From: an uncultured Fretibacterium sp.
Lineage (GTDB): Bacteria; Synergistota; Synergistia; Synergistales; Aminobacteriaceae
Direction of reading: 5' to 3'
Length of the DNA stretch: 9,047 nucleotides
Assembly (NCBI GenBank): GCA_905373185.1
Contig: CAJPSE010000060.1
Coordinates: 1 to 9,047 of the forward strand
Position 1 is the first letter of the stretch. Each line of letters opens with the position of its first letter. Under the pieces are notes generated by a model. That model was not told where the DNA came from. It did no database searches and saw only the letters and a program-made list of their open reading frames with translations. The position numbers and the translations under genes are program-made. Positions 1 to 6,341 of this stretch are shown in pieces.

Positions 1-776
1 CGGTCGGGCGGTACCGCGATGGGCGTGGAATCGGCACCCCGGTCCTTGGCGGCGGGGACCTCCTTCAATTCGGGCCGGCCCCCCGAGCCCTCAGGCGCCG
101 CCCCCTGCTGGAGAGCGGCGGCCTCCGCGAGGAGAGAGAGAGCGCGCGGCGCACCGCCCCCCTCCACTGGGTCCGAATCCGAGGGGTCGCCATCCGCAGA
201 CGTGCCCGCAAAAAGTCCGTCCTCATCGTCTGCACTGCCATCCTTCGTATCCAGCTCAGGGCCCTCCGTCCGCAAGACCTGGGAGGAGAGCAAGGAGGCC
301 CCAAACGAGATCCGTTCCGCAGCGCCGGTTCCCTGCGCCTGCGTCCCCACCTCGGCCAACACGCCCCCCTCCCCCATTCCAAGACGGTTCGCCGCGCGGG
401 ACAGGAGGGCCTCCAGACGCCGGAGTTCCTCCTCGGGGATGGCGTTCAACGCCTCCTCCGCGGCCTCCTTCATCAGAGGAAGGACCTCGGGCGCCTCGCG
501 CTGCAGCCCCTCCTTCAGGGAGGCGAGAAGTTTCAGCGCCTCGGGAGAGAGCTGGAAGAGCCCCCCCTTCAACGCCGCAAAGACCCTCTCCAGCGCGGGG
601 GGCTCCGCCTCCCTCTCCGTCCCCGGGACGGAGGCGTATTGGGCCATCAGACTGGAGAAGAGCTGCGGGTCCGAGGGCTCGTCCAAGCCCTTCTTTCCGC
701 CCTTCACCTCACCTCCGAACCCCTGTCCGGGGGTACTCACCTGTACGGAAGGAAACGCCTCCGCCAACGTCCCCAC
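1..776 (-). CDS. fliK: Flagellar hook-length control protein FliK-like, N-terminal part (runs off the window)
   Basis: A minus-strand frame stays open from a TAA at 803-801 to the window edge, so the 3' part is missing. I place the start at GTG 776 because GAGG lies 8 nt upstream; the GTG at 740 and ATG at 647 are alternatives with weaker sites. The visible part is about 258 residues. A FLIK-type N-terminal stretch (LFSSLMAQYA, near residues 39-48) is followed by an Ala/Glu/Leu-rich helical region (about 73-126), an acidic Asp/Ser/Gly stretch (about 174-204) and an Ala/Pro/Gly-rich linker. FliK proteins have such disordered Ala/Pro/Glu-rich N-terminal halves, with the conserved domain at the C-terminus, which is not visible here. 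The assignment rests mainly on position: in Bacillus, fliK follows fliJ-ylxF. Role if correct: a secreted ruler that switches export specificity once the hook is complete. Confidence 0.65.
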   Translation of the reverse strand, partial: MGTLAEAFPSVQVSTPGQGFGGEVKGGKKGLDEPSDPQLFSSLMAQYASVPGTEREAEPPALERVFAALKGGLFQLSPEALKLLASLKEGLQREAPEVLPLMKEAAEEALNAIPEEELRRLEALLSRAANRLGMGEGGVLAEVGTQAQGTGAAERISFGASLLSSQVLRTEGPELDTKDGSADDEDGLFAGTSADGDPSDSDPVEGGGAPRALSLLAEAAALQQGAAPEGSGGRPELKEVPAAKDRGADSTPIAVPPD

Positions 777-789
777 GTCCTTTCCCTCA

Positions 790-874
790 GGAAGCGCTGA
801 TTAAAACAAAAATGCATGTTTTTAAGGGTAAATATGATGCAAAACATCTATATGCAAAAATACCCAGCGCTTCC
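790..874. repeat. AT-rich element bounded by 10-bp inverted repeats (MITE-like or relic insertion)
   Basis: GGAAGCGCTG at 790-799 is perfectly inverted as CAGCGCTTCC at 865-874. The 65 bp between them are very AT-rich, in sharp contrast to the flanks. They contain nested dyads: GGGTA 826-830 with TACCC 861-865, and GATG 836-839 with CATC 845-848. ATGCAAAA occurs twice as a direct repeat (837-844 and 852-859), and a near-palindrome is centred on ATGCAT at 812-817. The element lies just after the stop of the small ORF and about 14 bp upstream of the chosen fliK start. I see no convincing target-site duplication and no transposase. It could be a non-autonomous element, the joined ends of a lost insertion sequence, or a regulatory region. 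Confidence 0.5.
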
Positions 875-1036
875 CTAACAAATTGATATGGGGGCTTCGC
901 CCCCAACCCCCCACGCCGCTATCCCGATAGCGGCGGCCCCGGCAAGTACCATCCTCAAAACAGGCAAGCTGGGGTACCACATAAGCAGACCGCCAACGAG
1001 CAGAAGCGAGTTGAGCGGGTCGCTTAGGGGTTTCAT
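875..1036 (-). CDS. Possible small hydrophobic membrane peptide (53 aa), not recognised
   Basis: ATG at 1036 to TAG at 877-875 encodes 53 residues. A short polar head (MKPLSDPLNS) is followed by a hydrophobic segment (LLLVGGLLMW), the bend YPSLPVLR, a second hydrophobic segment (MVLAGAAAIGIAAWGVGG) and a short tail. This looks like a two-helix membrane hairpin. Against it: no Shine-Dalgarno sits at the right distance (the nearest GAGGA is about 25 nt upstream), and two strong DNA dyads (890-904 and 914-935) lie inside the frame. It is between ylxF and fliK on the same strand, a place where related operons have no gene that I know of. It may be a real small protein, the remnant of a larger gene, or a chance frame in a structured RNA or repeat. 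No function is proposed. Confidence 0.3.
   Translation of the reverse strand: MKPLSDPLNSLLLVGGLLMWYPSLPVLRMVLAGAAAIGIAAWGVGGEAPISIC
890..904 (-). terminator. Short GC hairpin, possible weak terminator before fliK
   Basis: Read on the minus strand, five G and a C pair with G and five C around a GAA loop, giving the unusually stable GCGAAGC mini-hairpin core. The sequence after it is ATATCAATTTGTT, which is AT-rich but not a clean T run, so termination efficiency would be doubtful. It lies within the possible small ORF. If it terminates, fliK would need its own promoter in the AT-rich stretch just downstream. Confidence 0.25.
914..935. repeat. Perfect 9-bp inverted repeat with a 4-nt loop
   Basis: CGCCGCTAT at 914-922 pairs exactly with ATAGCGGCG at 927-935 around CCCG. 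On either strand this would form a very stable hairpin. It sits 9 bp from the GC hairpin at 890-904, so the two form a tandem stem-loop pair. No T tract follows on either strand, which argues against simple termination and for a structured RNA, a mobile-element end or an RNA-processing site. Confidence 0.6.
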
Positions 1037-1087
1037 CAGGGGGGCTTCGTGGTTAAAATCTTTTCCTCACTGTTTGTCGCTTTTAAC

Positions 1088-1759
1088 CTACCGCCCCCGG
1101 CCAGACATCAATTCCGTAAGCCTCGCGGCCCTCTGGGGCTTCATTTTGCCCAGGATCGAGGCACGGGCGTCCACCGGCAGTTTTTTCAGCAGGTCCACCG
1201 CGAGCCCCTCCCGAAGCTGCTCCACTATCTGCGCCGCATTGCGCGCGGACATGTCCTGATAGGTCTTGGCCACCTGGTCGATCAGACGTTTTTCGTCCTC
1301 GGTCGCCTCGCTCCCCGAGCGGTCGGCACTCGACTCCGAAAGCAGGCGCGCCTGCTCGTCCAGGACCTCCGCACGTCTGCCGAGATCGTCCGAGAGGACC
1401 TCCAACCCGGCCTTCGTGCTCAGAACCCCACGTTCCTGCTCGTCAAGGCGCCGCTGCCACTCCTCGAGCTCCAGACGGCGCCGTTCTTCCGTCGTCAGGG
1501 TATATCGCTCGGGGACTTCGAAGAGCTGCGCCAGGGGGGGGCCCACATAGGGGATCCTCGGGACCACGCTCCAGAAGAGAGGGCGGCCGTCCCAGATCCC
1601 GCTGAAGTGAAGACCCGCCGCAACACCCAGGGCCAGGAGGAGGAACAAAAACAACAGGCCCAGTTTGCTGCGTTTCCTCTTTTTTTTCTTAGGGGCCGCG
1701 GCCGGCGCCTGCTCCGTTTGAGGCTCCTTGGTGCTGTCCGCCACACGTTCCTCGGCCAT
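1088..1759 (-). CDS. ylxF: MotE/YlxF-like flagellar membrane protein (MgtE N-domain-like)
   Basis: The protein has 223 residues. A Pro/Ala/Lys N-terminus ending in a strongly basic run (KKKKRKRSK, 24-32) precedes one transmembrane helix (about 33-52). A charged coiled coil follows at about 89-141. The C-terminal region (about 159-220) contains DLLKKLPVDARASILGKM, typical of the helical MgtE N-terminal domain also found in MotE and in Bacillus YlxF. Topology should be N-in with coiled coil and C-domain outside, as in MotE, a chaperone for a periplasmic motility protein. GGAGG lies 10 nt before ATG 1759, and the gene starts 2 bp after the transglycosylase stop. Its place between fliJ and fliK matches ylxF. 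The family is well supported by domain and synteny; the exact partner is unknown. It is not a magnesium transporter, since no channel domain is present. Confidence 0.8.
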   Translation of the reverse strand: MAEERVADSTKEPQTEQAPAAAPKKKKRKRSKLGLLFLFLLLALGVAAGLHFSGIWDGRPLFWSVVPRIPYVGPPLAQLFEVPERYTLTTEERRRLELEEWQRRLDEQERGVLSTKAGLEVLSDDLGRRAEVLDEQARLLSESSADRSGSEATEDEKRLIDQVAKTYQDMSARNAAQIVEQLREGLAVDLLKKLPVDARASILGKMKPQRAARLTELMSGRGR

Positions 1760-1761
1760 CT

Positions 1762-2307
1762 TTAATCTTCCTCCCTATAGCGGCGGTAGAGGGCCATGAC
1801 GTTCCTGACGTAACGGGAGGCCGCCTCGGGGACCTGCCCCGCATCGACCCGGCTCGGCCCTGCATTGTAGGCCGCCAGAGCTTTTTCAACGTCCCCATTG
1901 TATTTATCGGTCAGGCTGGAGAGGTATTTTACCCCGCCCTCGATGTTCTGTTCCGGGTCGAAGGGGTCCTCGACACCCAACATATCCGCCGTCCTTGGCA
2001 TGAGCTGCATCAGGCCGCGGGCCCCCTTCGCGGAGACCGCCTTGGGGTTCCAGCCCGACTCCACCTGAATGACGGCACGGATGAGCTCCTCGTCGATGTT
2101 GTAGTCCTCCGCACAGCGCCCGGCCAGCCTGCGGAGCCCATCGAGGGACCGTTCCGCAGGCGTCCCGGCCTTTTTAACGGCCTCGTCCAGAACATCAACG
2201 AAGCGCTCCGTCCCGGAGGCCCTTTTCTCCATCCAGGGAGTGCACCGCTGCAGGATCTCGTCGATGCGTCCCAGCGCCCGGTTCATGTTCGTCATCTCCG
2301 GTATCAT
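1762..2307 (-). CDS. SLT-type lytic transglycosylase of the flagellar operon
   Basis: The protein has 181 residues, with an SLT (goose-lysozyme-like) domain at about 65-180. The motifs are clear: the catalytic Glu in VESGWNP (E83), GLMQLMP at 98-104, NIEGGVKYL at 121-129 and AAYNAGPSRV at 145-154. Such enzymes cut the MurNAc-GlcNAc bond and leave 1,6-anhydroMurNAc ends. In a flagellar operon the expected job is to open peptidoglycan for the rod, like the hydrolase domain of FlgJ or SltF. The N-terminus (about 1-55) is polar and helical, with no Sec signal peptide or lipobox, so export by the flagellar secretion system is a reasonable inference. ATG 2307 overlaps the fliJ stop as ATGA, which indicates translational coupling. 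The domain is certain; the flagellar role is inferred from context. Confidence 0.9.
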   Translation of the reverse strand: MIPEMTNMNRALGRIDEILQRCTPWMEKRASGTERFVDVLDEAVKKAGTPAERSLDGLRRLAGRCAEDYNIDEELIRAVIQVESGWNPKAVSAKGARGLMQLMPRTADMLGVEDPFDPEQNIEGGVKYLSSLTDKYNGDVEKALAAYNAGPSRVDAGQVPEAASRYVRNVMALYRRYREED

Positions 2308-2768
2308 GCCTCGGCTCCTTTTTTCATCCGCGAATAGCGCACCATGGCCACGTCGTCCAGCTCGAGCTGTTCGGTATCCATTCGGTTTTGAAAATCGACG
2401 GCCCTGAGCCGATCGACGTAGGTCTCCATGACGCGGACGTCCCGATGGCGCTCCACCAAACGCGCCTCTGTCCCCGCAATCCTCTGGCGGACATCCTGCA
2501 GGGAGTCCCGGCCCTCGTGGATGCGGTCCTCGATCGAATCGATGAACTGCCGGCGGAACCAGAGCTCCGAGCAGGACGCCGTGTTCCCACCACAGCCGCA
2601 GCCGCAGAAATCCTCCACGGCCTTCGACTTCTCTCCCTCCAGGGAGAAGAGCCGGTCCATGACGTCCTTCTCCTCACGGCGCTCCGCCGCCAAAAGGGCC
2701 TGCTCGGATCGCCTGTCGTCCTCCCTCAGCTTCAGGATACGGCTGAACCTTCGAATACGCTGATGCAC
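2304..2768 (-). CDS. fliJ: Flagellar export protein FliJ (GTG start)
   Basis: FliJ is a coiled-coil protein that inserts into the FliI ATPase ring, resembling the gamma subunit of F-type ATPases, and links it to the FlhA export gate. From GTG 2768 the protein is 154 residues, close to the usual 145-150, and begins with the family-typical RRFSRILKLRE (6-16). Charged heptad-like helices fill the rest. Longer starts are possible (TTG 2843, ATG 2819 or 2807), but they would be encoded inside the palindromic element and lack a good ribosome site, whereas GGAGG sits 10 nt before GTG 2768. Unusual is a cysteine cluster at residues 55-66 (CGCGCGGNTASC), at the turn between the two long helices. The stop overlaps the next gene. 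Family assignment is from position, length and the N-terminal motif. Confidence 0.87.
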   Translation of the reverse strand: MHQRIRRFSRILKLREDDRRSEQALLAAERREEKDVMDRLFSLEGEKSKAVEDFCGCGCGGNTASCSELWFRRQFIDSIEDRIHEGRDSLQDVRQRIAGTEARLVERHRDVRVMETYVDRLRAVDFQNRMDTEQLELDDVAMVRYSRMKKGAEA

Positions 2769-2778
2769 GGCGGCCAAA

Positions 2779-2783
2779 CCTCC
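2779..2783 (-). promoter_or_regulatory. Ribosome binding site that sets the fliJ start
   Basis: A perfect GGAGG on the minus strand is 10 nt upstream of GTG 2768. It supports the short form of FliJ and removes the 25-residue N-terminal extension of the longest open frame, whose codons lie partly within the 2800-2926 inverted-repeat element. Confidence 0.65.
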
Positions 2784-2799
2784 AAAATGAAAAACGTCC

Positions 2800-2926
2800 G
2801 ATTCCATATTCTCAATCATTCGTAGACGAGGCGGCTTTTGCAAGCCGACGCAAAGGCGTACAAAAAAGTACGTCGAGCAAGGCGAGCAAAAACAACAAAG
2901 TATACGAGTGATTGAGGATTGGAATC
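2800..2926. repeat. Imperfect palindromic element inserted between fliI and fliJ
   Basis: CTCAATCATTCGTA at 2811-2824 is inverted as TACGAGTGATTGAG at 2903-2916 (13 of 14 match; the mismatch would be a G-U pair in RNA). The symmetry extends outward to GATTCC at 2800-2805 and GGAATC at 2921-2926. Internal stems are CGGCTT 2832-2837 with AAGCCG 2842-2847, and CGTAC 2857-2861 with GTACG 2868-2872 around an A6 loop. The right end overlaps the fliI stop codon, and the left end stops 16 bp before the fliJ ribosome site. It carries no plausible gene. It looks like a dispersed intergenic repeat or MITE that splits an otherwise tightly packed operon, and as RNA it could form a long hairpin between the two cistrons. 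Confidence 0.7.
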
Positions 2927-4247
2927 ACGGCTGCGGGGCCAAAGCCAGCATCCGTCTGTCCGTCTCCTCGAACGAGGAGCTCTCGTCCACGCGCTGCTCC
3001 AGAAAGGCGCGCACGCTGTCCAGGTGCGAGAGCGCCCAGTCCACCCGCGCATTGGACCCCGCCTTGTAGGCCCCGATGTTGATCAGGTCCTCAGACTCCG
3101 CGTAGGTGGCCAGCAGGTCCCGGATGCGTCCAGCGGCCGCCAGGTGCTCCGGGGAGACGATAGCCGGCATGACGCGGCTGACGCTCTCCAGCACGCTGAC
3201 GGCCGGATAAAAATTTCGGGACGCGATCTTGCGGGACAGGACGATGTGCCCATCCAGGACGCCCCTCACCGTGTCCGCAACGGGCTCGTTCATGTCGTCG
3301 CCCTCGACCAACACGGTGTAGATGCCGGTGATGCTGCCCCTCTCGCCCGCCCCGGCCCGCTCCAGCAGGCGGGGCAGCATCTCGAACACCGAGGGCGTGT
3401 AGCCCCGCGTGGCCGGGGGTTCGCCGATCGCCAGGCCGATCTCCCTCTGCGCCCGGGCGACGCGGGTCACCGAGTCCATCATCAGCAGGACGTCCCTGCC
3501 CTGGTCCCGGAAGTACTCCGCCACGGCGGTCGCGGTCAGCGCCGCCTTAAGGCGTATCAAGGGCGGCTGGTCCGAGGTCGCGATAATCAGGACGGAGCGC
3601 GCGAGGCCCTCCGGCCCCAGGTCCCGTTCGATGAACTCCCGCACCTCGCGTCCACGCTCGCCCACCAGGGAGATGACGTTGACGTCCGCCGTGGTGTACC
3701 GGGCCATCATCCCCAGGAGCGTGCTCTTGCCAACCCCGGACCCCGCGAAGATCCCAATCCTCTGCCCCGTCCCGAGGGTCAGCATCCCATCGACGACGCG
3801 CACCCCCACGGACAGGGGACGCTCCACCATCTGACGCCTCAGGGGGTGCGGTGGTTCCGCGTACAGGGGATAAAAATCCGTGGCTGCCAGGGGCCCCCTG
3901 TCGTCCATGGGCTCCCCCAAGCCGTCCAGGATGCGGCCCAGCAGGGCCTCCCCGACCCCAACCTCCAGGGGATGATTCGTCGAGATCACGTCGCACCCCG
4001 GCCCAACCTCGCGCAGGTCCCCCAGAGGCATCAAGAGCACCCGGTCGTCCCGGAACCCGACGACCTCCGCGTCCAGGCCGTGCGAGCCGTCCCGGAAACA
4101 GATGCGGCACAGGTCCCCCACGCGGACGTCAGGCCCCTGGGACTCCGCGACCAGCCCCACGACCTGTGCGACCCTTCCGTTGATCTTGACCAGGGGGAGC
4201 TGCTCCAGCTCGGCCTCCAGGATGGCGAACAGGCCCGGCTGCGTCAC
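2925..4247 (-). CDS. fliI: Flagellum-specific ATPase FliI
   Basis: FliI is the hexameric ATPase at the base of the flagellar type III export apparatus. It unloads chaperones and unfolds export substrates. The 440-residue length is normal. Visible are the N-terminal beta-barrel domain (about 15-95), the P-loop FAGSGVGKST (167-176), GERGRE (196-201) carrying the likely catalytic Glu, Walker B VLLMMDSVTR (253-262) and the family signature RGYTPSVFEMLPRLLERAG (281-299). GDDMNEP (317-322) and the C-terminal helical domain follow, ending in LALAPQP. These separate it from F1/V1 ATPases and match the FliI/YscN group. The GTG start at 4247 overlaps the fliH TGA (GTGA), with GAGGGGG 7 nt upstream. Downstream, the next gene is separated by a palindromic element instead of the usual tight junction. 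Confidence is very high. Confidence 0.97.
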   Translation of the reverse strand: MTQPGLFAILEAELEQLPLVKINGRVAQVVGLVAESQGPDVRVGDLCRICFRDGSHGLDAEVVGFRDDRVLLMPLGDLREVGPGCDVISTNHPLEVGVGEALLGRILDGLGEPMDDRGPLAATDFYPLYAEPPHPLRRQMVERPLSVGVRVVDGMLTLGTGQRIGIFAGSGVGKSTLLGMMARYTTADVNVISLVGERGREVREFIERDLGPEGLARSVLIIATSDQPPLIRLKAALTATAVAEYFRDQGRDVLLMMDSVTRVARAQREIGLAIGEPPATRGYTPSVFEMLPRLLERAGAGERGSITGIYTVLVEGDDMNEPVADTVRGVLDGHIVLSRKIASRNFYPAVSVLESVSRVMPAIVSPEHLAAAGRIRDLLATYAESEDLINIGAYKAGSNARVDWALSHLDSVRAFLEQRVDESSSFEETDRRMLALAPQP

Positions 4248-5308
4248 TCCGGTGCCCCCTCGTCCGGCACCTTGTCCGACACGTCATCGGCCGCGGCCCT
4301 TCGGGTCCCGGCCCTACGCTTCCGCGTCCCCGCCGACTGCGGGGAGGGCGCCGCTTCCACTTCGCCCTCCGTTTCCCCTTCCTTCCTCCGACGGGCCGAG
4401 GGCCTCCTGGCCGGCTTGCCCAGCTTCTGGAACAGTTTTTCGATCGAGGACTCTATCTGCTCTATCTGGGTGCGCCAGCGAGCGTCGTAAACCCCAAGGC
4501 CGGTCTCCACGATGCAGCTTCCGCGGTCAACGCTGGCATCCGGCTTCAGCTCCAGGTGGCGCACGCCGCGCAGCACCTCCTCGAACTCCCGATCCAGGCT
4601 GTTCTGGAGGAGGGCGATATCCTCGGGCGATACGTAGATCACCACACTATTCTTGTCGCTGAGGCGCGTCAGGATGTCGGCCAGCACGGGCAGGACCGCG
4701 TCCGGCTTCAGCTCGACCTCCCGCTTCAGCATACGCCCCAGCATGTCGAACCAGAGCCGCAGCATCCGGGGCTGGTTCAGCGCGGCCAGCTCGGAAAAAT
4801 CCTCCTCCAGGCGGGCCGCGATGGACTCCAGCAAGGAGACGAGCCCCCCCAGCTTCTTGAGGTAAAGGGCCTCCACCTCGACCTTGGCCGTCCTGAGCCC
4901 CTCGGCATGGCCGGACTCCCGTCCCTCGGCCTCGCCCTGAAGGCGCCCCTCCTCGCGCGCGCGTTCCCCCTCGCCCTGCACGCGCGACTCCAGGGCCCGC
5001 TCCCTCTCCGCATAATCCAGGCGGAGACGTTCCGCCTCCGCCTCCAGCTCTACCTTCTCACGGGACAGGTCCGCATTGCGCCTCTCCGCGTCGTCCAGAC
5101 GCTGGCGCAGGTCCCCTATCTGCTCCCGAAGCTCTTCACTCTCGTCCCGCGCCCCCGGAACCGGGGCCTCGGGGACGGCTTCCCCCTCATTGGAACGCTG
5201 CTCTTCCCCCTCTTCCAGGGAAAGAGCAGCCTCGGACTCCATGCCAATCTTGACGGCCTCAGGCAGCAGACGAACTGTGCGCAGGACCCTCTGGCGGACG
5301 CTAGACAA
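4244..5308 (-). CDS. fliH: Flagellar assembly protein FliH, with a long basic C-terminal tail
   Basis: FliH dimerises, binds FliI, regulates its ATPase activity and tethers it to the C-ring. The protein is 354 residues against roughly 210-270 in most relatives. An acidic N-terminal region (about 24-60) leads into a long coiled coil (about 58-120). A perfect run of GxxxG repeats follows (G121, G125, G129, G133, G137), a hallmark of FliH. The conserved FliH/YscL domain covers about 180-293 (KREVELKPDAV, VDRGSCIVETGLGVYDARW). After KLFQKLGK (291-298) there is an unusual tail of about 55 residues, first Arg/Lys-rich, then Glu/Ala-rich and again basic. The TTG start at 5308 lies 8 bp inside the end of fliG, with GGAGAGG 9 nt before it. 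A later ATG (residue 23) is an alternative start. Confidence 0.92.
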   Translation of the reverse strand: MSSVRQRVLRTVRLLPEAVKIGMESEAALSLEEGEEQRSNEGEAVPEAPVPGARDESEELREQIGDLRQRLDDAERRNADLSREKVELEAEAERLRLDYAERERALESRVQGEGERAREEGRLQGEAEGRESGHAEGLRTAKVEVEALYLKKLGGLVSLLESIAARLEEDFSELAALNQPRMLRLWFDMLGRMLKREVELKPDAVLPVLADILTRLSDKNSVVIYVSPEDIALLQNSLDREFEEVLRGVRHLELKPDASVDRGSCIVETGLGVYDARWRTQIEQIESSIEKLFQKLGKPARRPSARRRKEGETEGEVEAAPSPQSAGTRKRRAGTRRAAADDVSDKVPDEGAPE

Positions 5309-6314
5309 CGAGCTCGTCCTCTCCGCCCGAGGCTATGACGATCTCGCCCTGCTCCTCCAGGCCCCTGACGATGTTGACGACCTTCTGCTGGGATTCCTCC
5401 ACGTCCTTGACGCGGACCGGGCCCATGTAGTCCATGTCCTCCTGCAGCATCTCCGCCGCACGCTTGGACATATTCTTGAAGAACTTCGTCCGAAGCTCCT
5501 CGGTCGCGCCCTTGAGGGCCAGCCCCAGCTCCTTCATGTCGACCTCGCGCAGGACGCGCTGCAGCGAGCGATCGTCCAGGCGAATGATGTCCTCGAATAC
5601 GAAGAGGCGCTTCTTGATCTCCTCCGCCAGCTCGGGATCGTTCTCCTCCAGATGCTCCATGATGTTGCGCTCCGTGGTCCGGTCGGCGCTGTTCACGATA
5701 GCGACCACCGCGTCGATGCCTCCGGCCATCGTGAAGTCCTGCCCCATGACCGTGCTCAGCTTGCGCTCCAGCACCCGTTCCACCTCCCGAAGCACCTCGG
5801 GAGTGATGCGGTCCATCCGGGCGATGCGCTTGGCCACCTCGGCCTGCATGATCGCCGGCAGGCCGCTGAGGATCATGGCGGCCTGAGGCGCCTCCAGGTA
5901 CGACAGGATCAGGGCGATCGTCTGAGGATGCTCGCCCTGGATGAAGCCCAGGACCTGTTGCGGGTCGGTGTGGCGCATGAAGTCGAACGGCCGGACCTGG
6001 AGGCTCGCCGTGATCCGCGCCAGAAGGTTCTGCGCCCTCTCCGGCCCCAGTGCGCGCTCCAGGACATCGCGCGCGTAGTCCACCCCCCCACGGGCCATAA
6101 ACTCCCGGGCCATCAGGACCTCCTGCGCCTCCTTCAGGACCTCGAGCTTGAGCTCGGGCGTCACCTTGCGCAGGTTGGCCACCTCGAGCGTGATCAGTTC
6201 GATAGCGGTATCGTCCAGTTTTTTGTAGACCTCGGCGGCGATGTCGTTTCCCAGTGCCACCATGAGGACCGCGATCTTCTCCCTGTTGGATACCGAGCTG
6301 TTCGACTTAGCCAT
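5301..6314 (-). CDS. fliG: Flagellar motor switch protein FliG
   Basis: FliG forms the rotor ring on the cytoplasmic face of the MS ring and contacts FliF, FliM and the stator MotA. The 337-residue length is standard. The N-terminal FliF-binding domain (about 10-100) includes KIAVLMVALG and ALGPERA. The middle domain carries the FliM-binding EHPQT motif at 128-132. A GG linker is at 198-199. The C-terminal torque domain has FVFEDI (238-243), matching the MFxFEDI motif, and the charged helix DDRSLQRVLREVDMKEL (247-263). ATG 6314 has AAGGAG 7 nt upstream, and 27 bp separate it from fliF. Its stop overlaps fliH. No key residues appear to be missing. Confidence 0.97.
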   Translation of the reverse strand: MAKSNSSVSNREKIAVLMVALGNDIAAEVYKKLDDTAIELITLEVANLRKVTPELKLEVLKEAQEVLMAREFMARGGVDYARDVLERALGPERAQNLLARITASLQVRPFDFMRHTDPQQVLGFIQGEHPQTIALILSYLEAPQAAMILSGLPAIMQAEVAKRIARMDRITPEVLREVERVLERKLSTVMGQDFTMAGGIDAVVAIVNSADRTTERNIMEHLEENDPELAEEIKKRLFVFEDIIRLDDRSLQRVLREVDMKELGLALKGATEELRTKFFKNMSKRAAEMLQEDMDYMGPVRVKDVEESQQKVVNIVRGLEEQGEIVIASGGEDELVV

Positions 6315-6341
6315 GAACGGGCTCCTTTACCTGTATCTCGG

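Noticed and set aside
19..804. A plus-strand open frame at the left edge
   Set aside because: The minus-strand frame is also open over this whole region and fits the operon direction, the expected FliK position and a ribosome site. The plus product is Ser/Pro/Ala-rich shadow sequence.
777..1087. CRISPR array or complete insertion sequence
   Set aside because: There are no regularly spaced repeats, no transposase reading frame and no clear target-site duplication; only inverted repeats and dyads are visible.
2769..2843. The 25-residue N-terminal extension of FliJ from TTG 2843
   Set aside because: Its codons lie partly inside the palindromic element, it lacks a good ribosome site, and the family-typical N-terminus begins right after GTG 2768.
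2919..4490. A 523-codon plus-strand open frame opposite fliI and the end of fliH
   Set aside because: It is antisense to a full-length FliI with all ATPase motifs. The translated product is low-complexity and matches no family.
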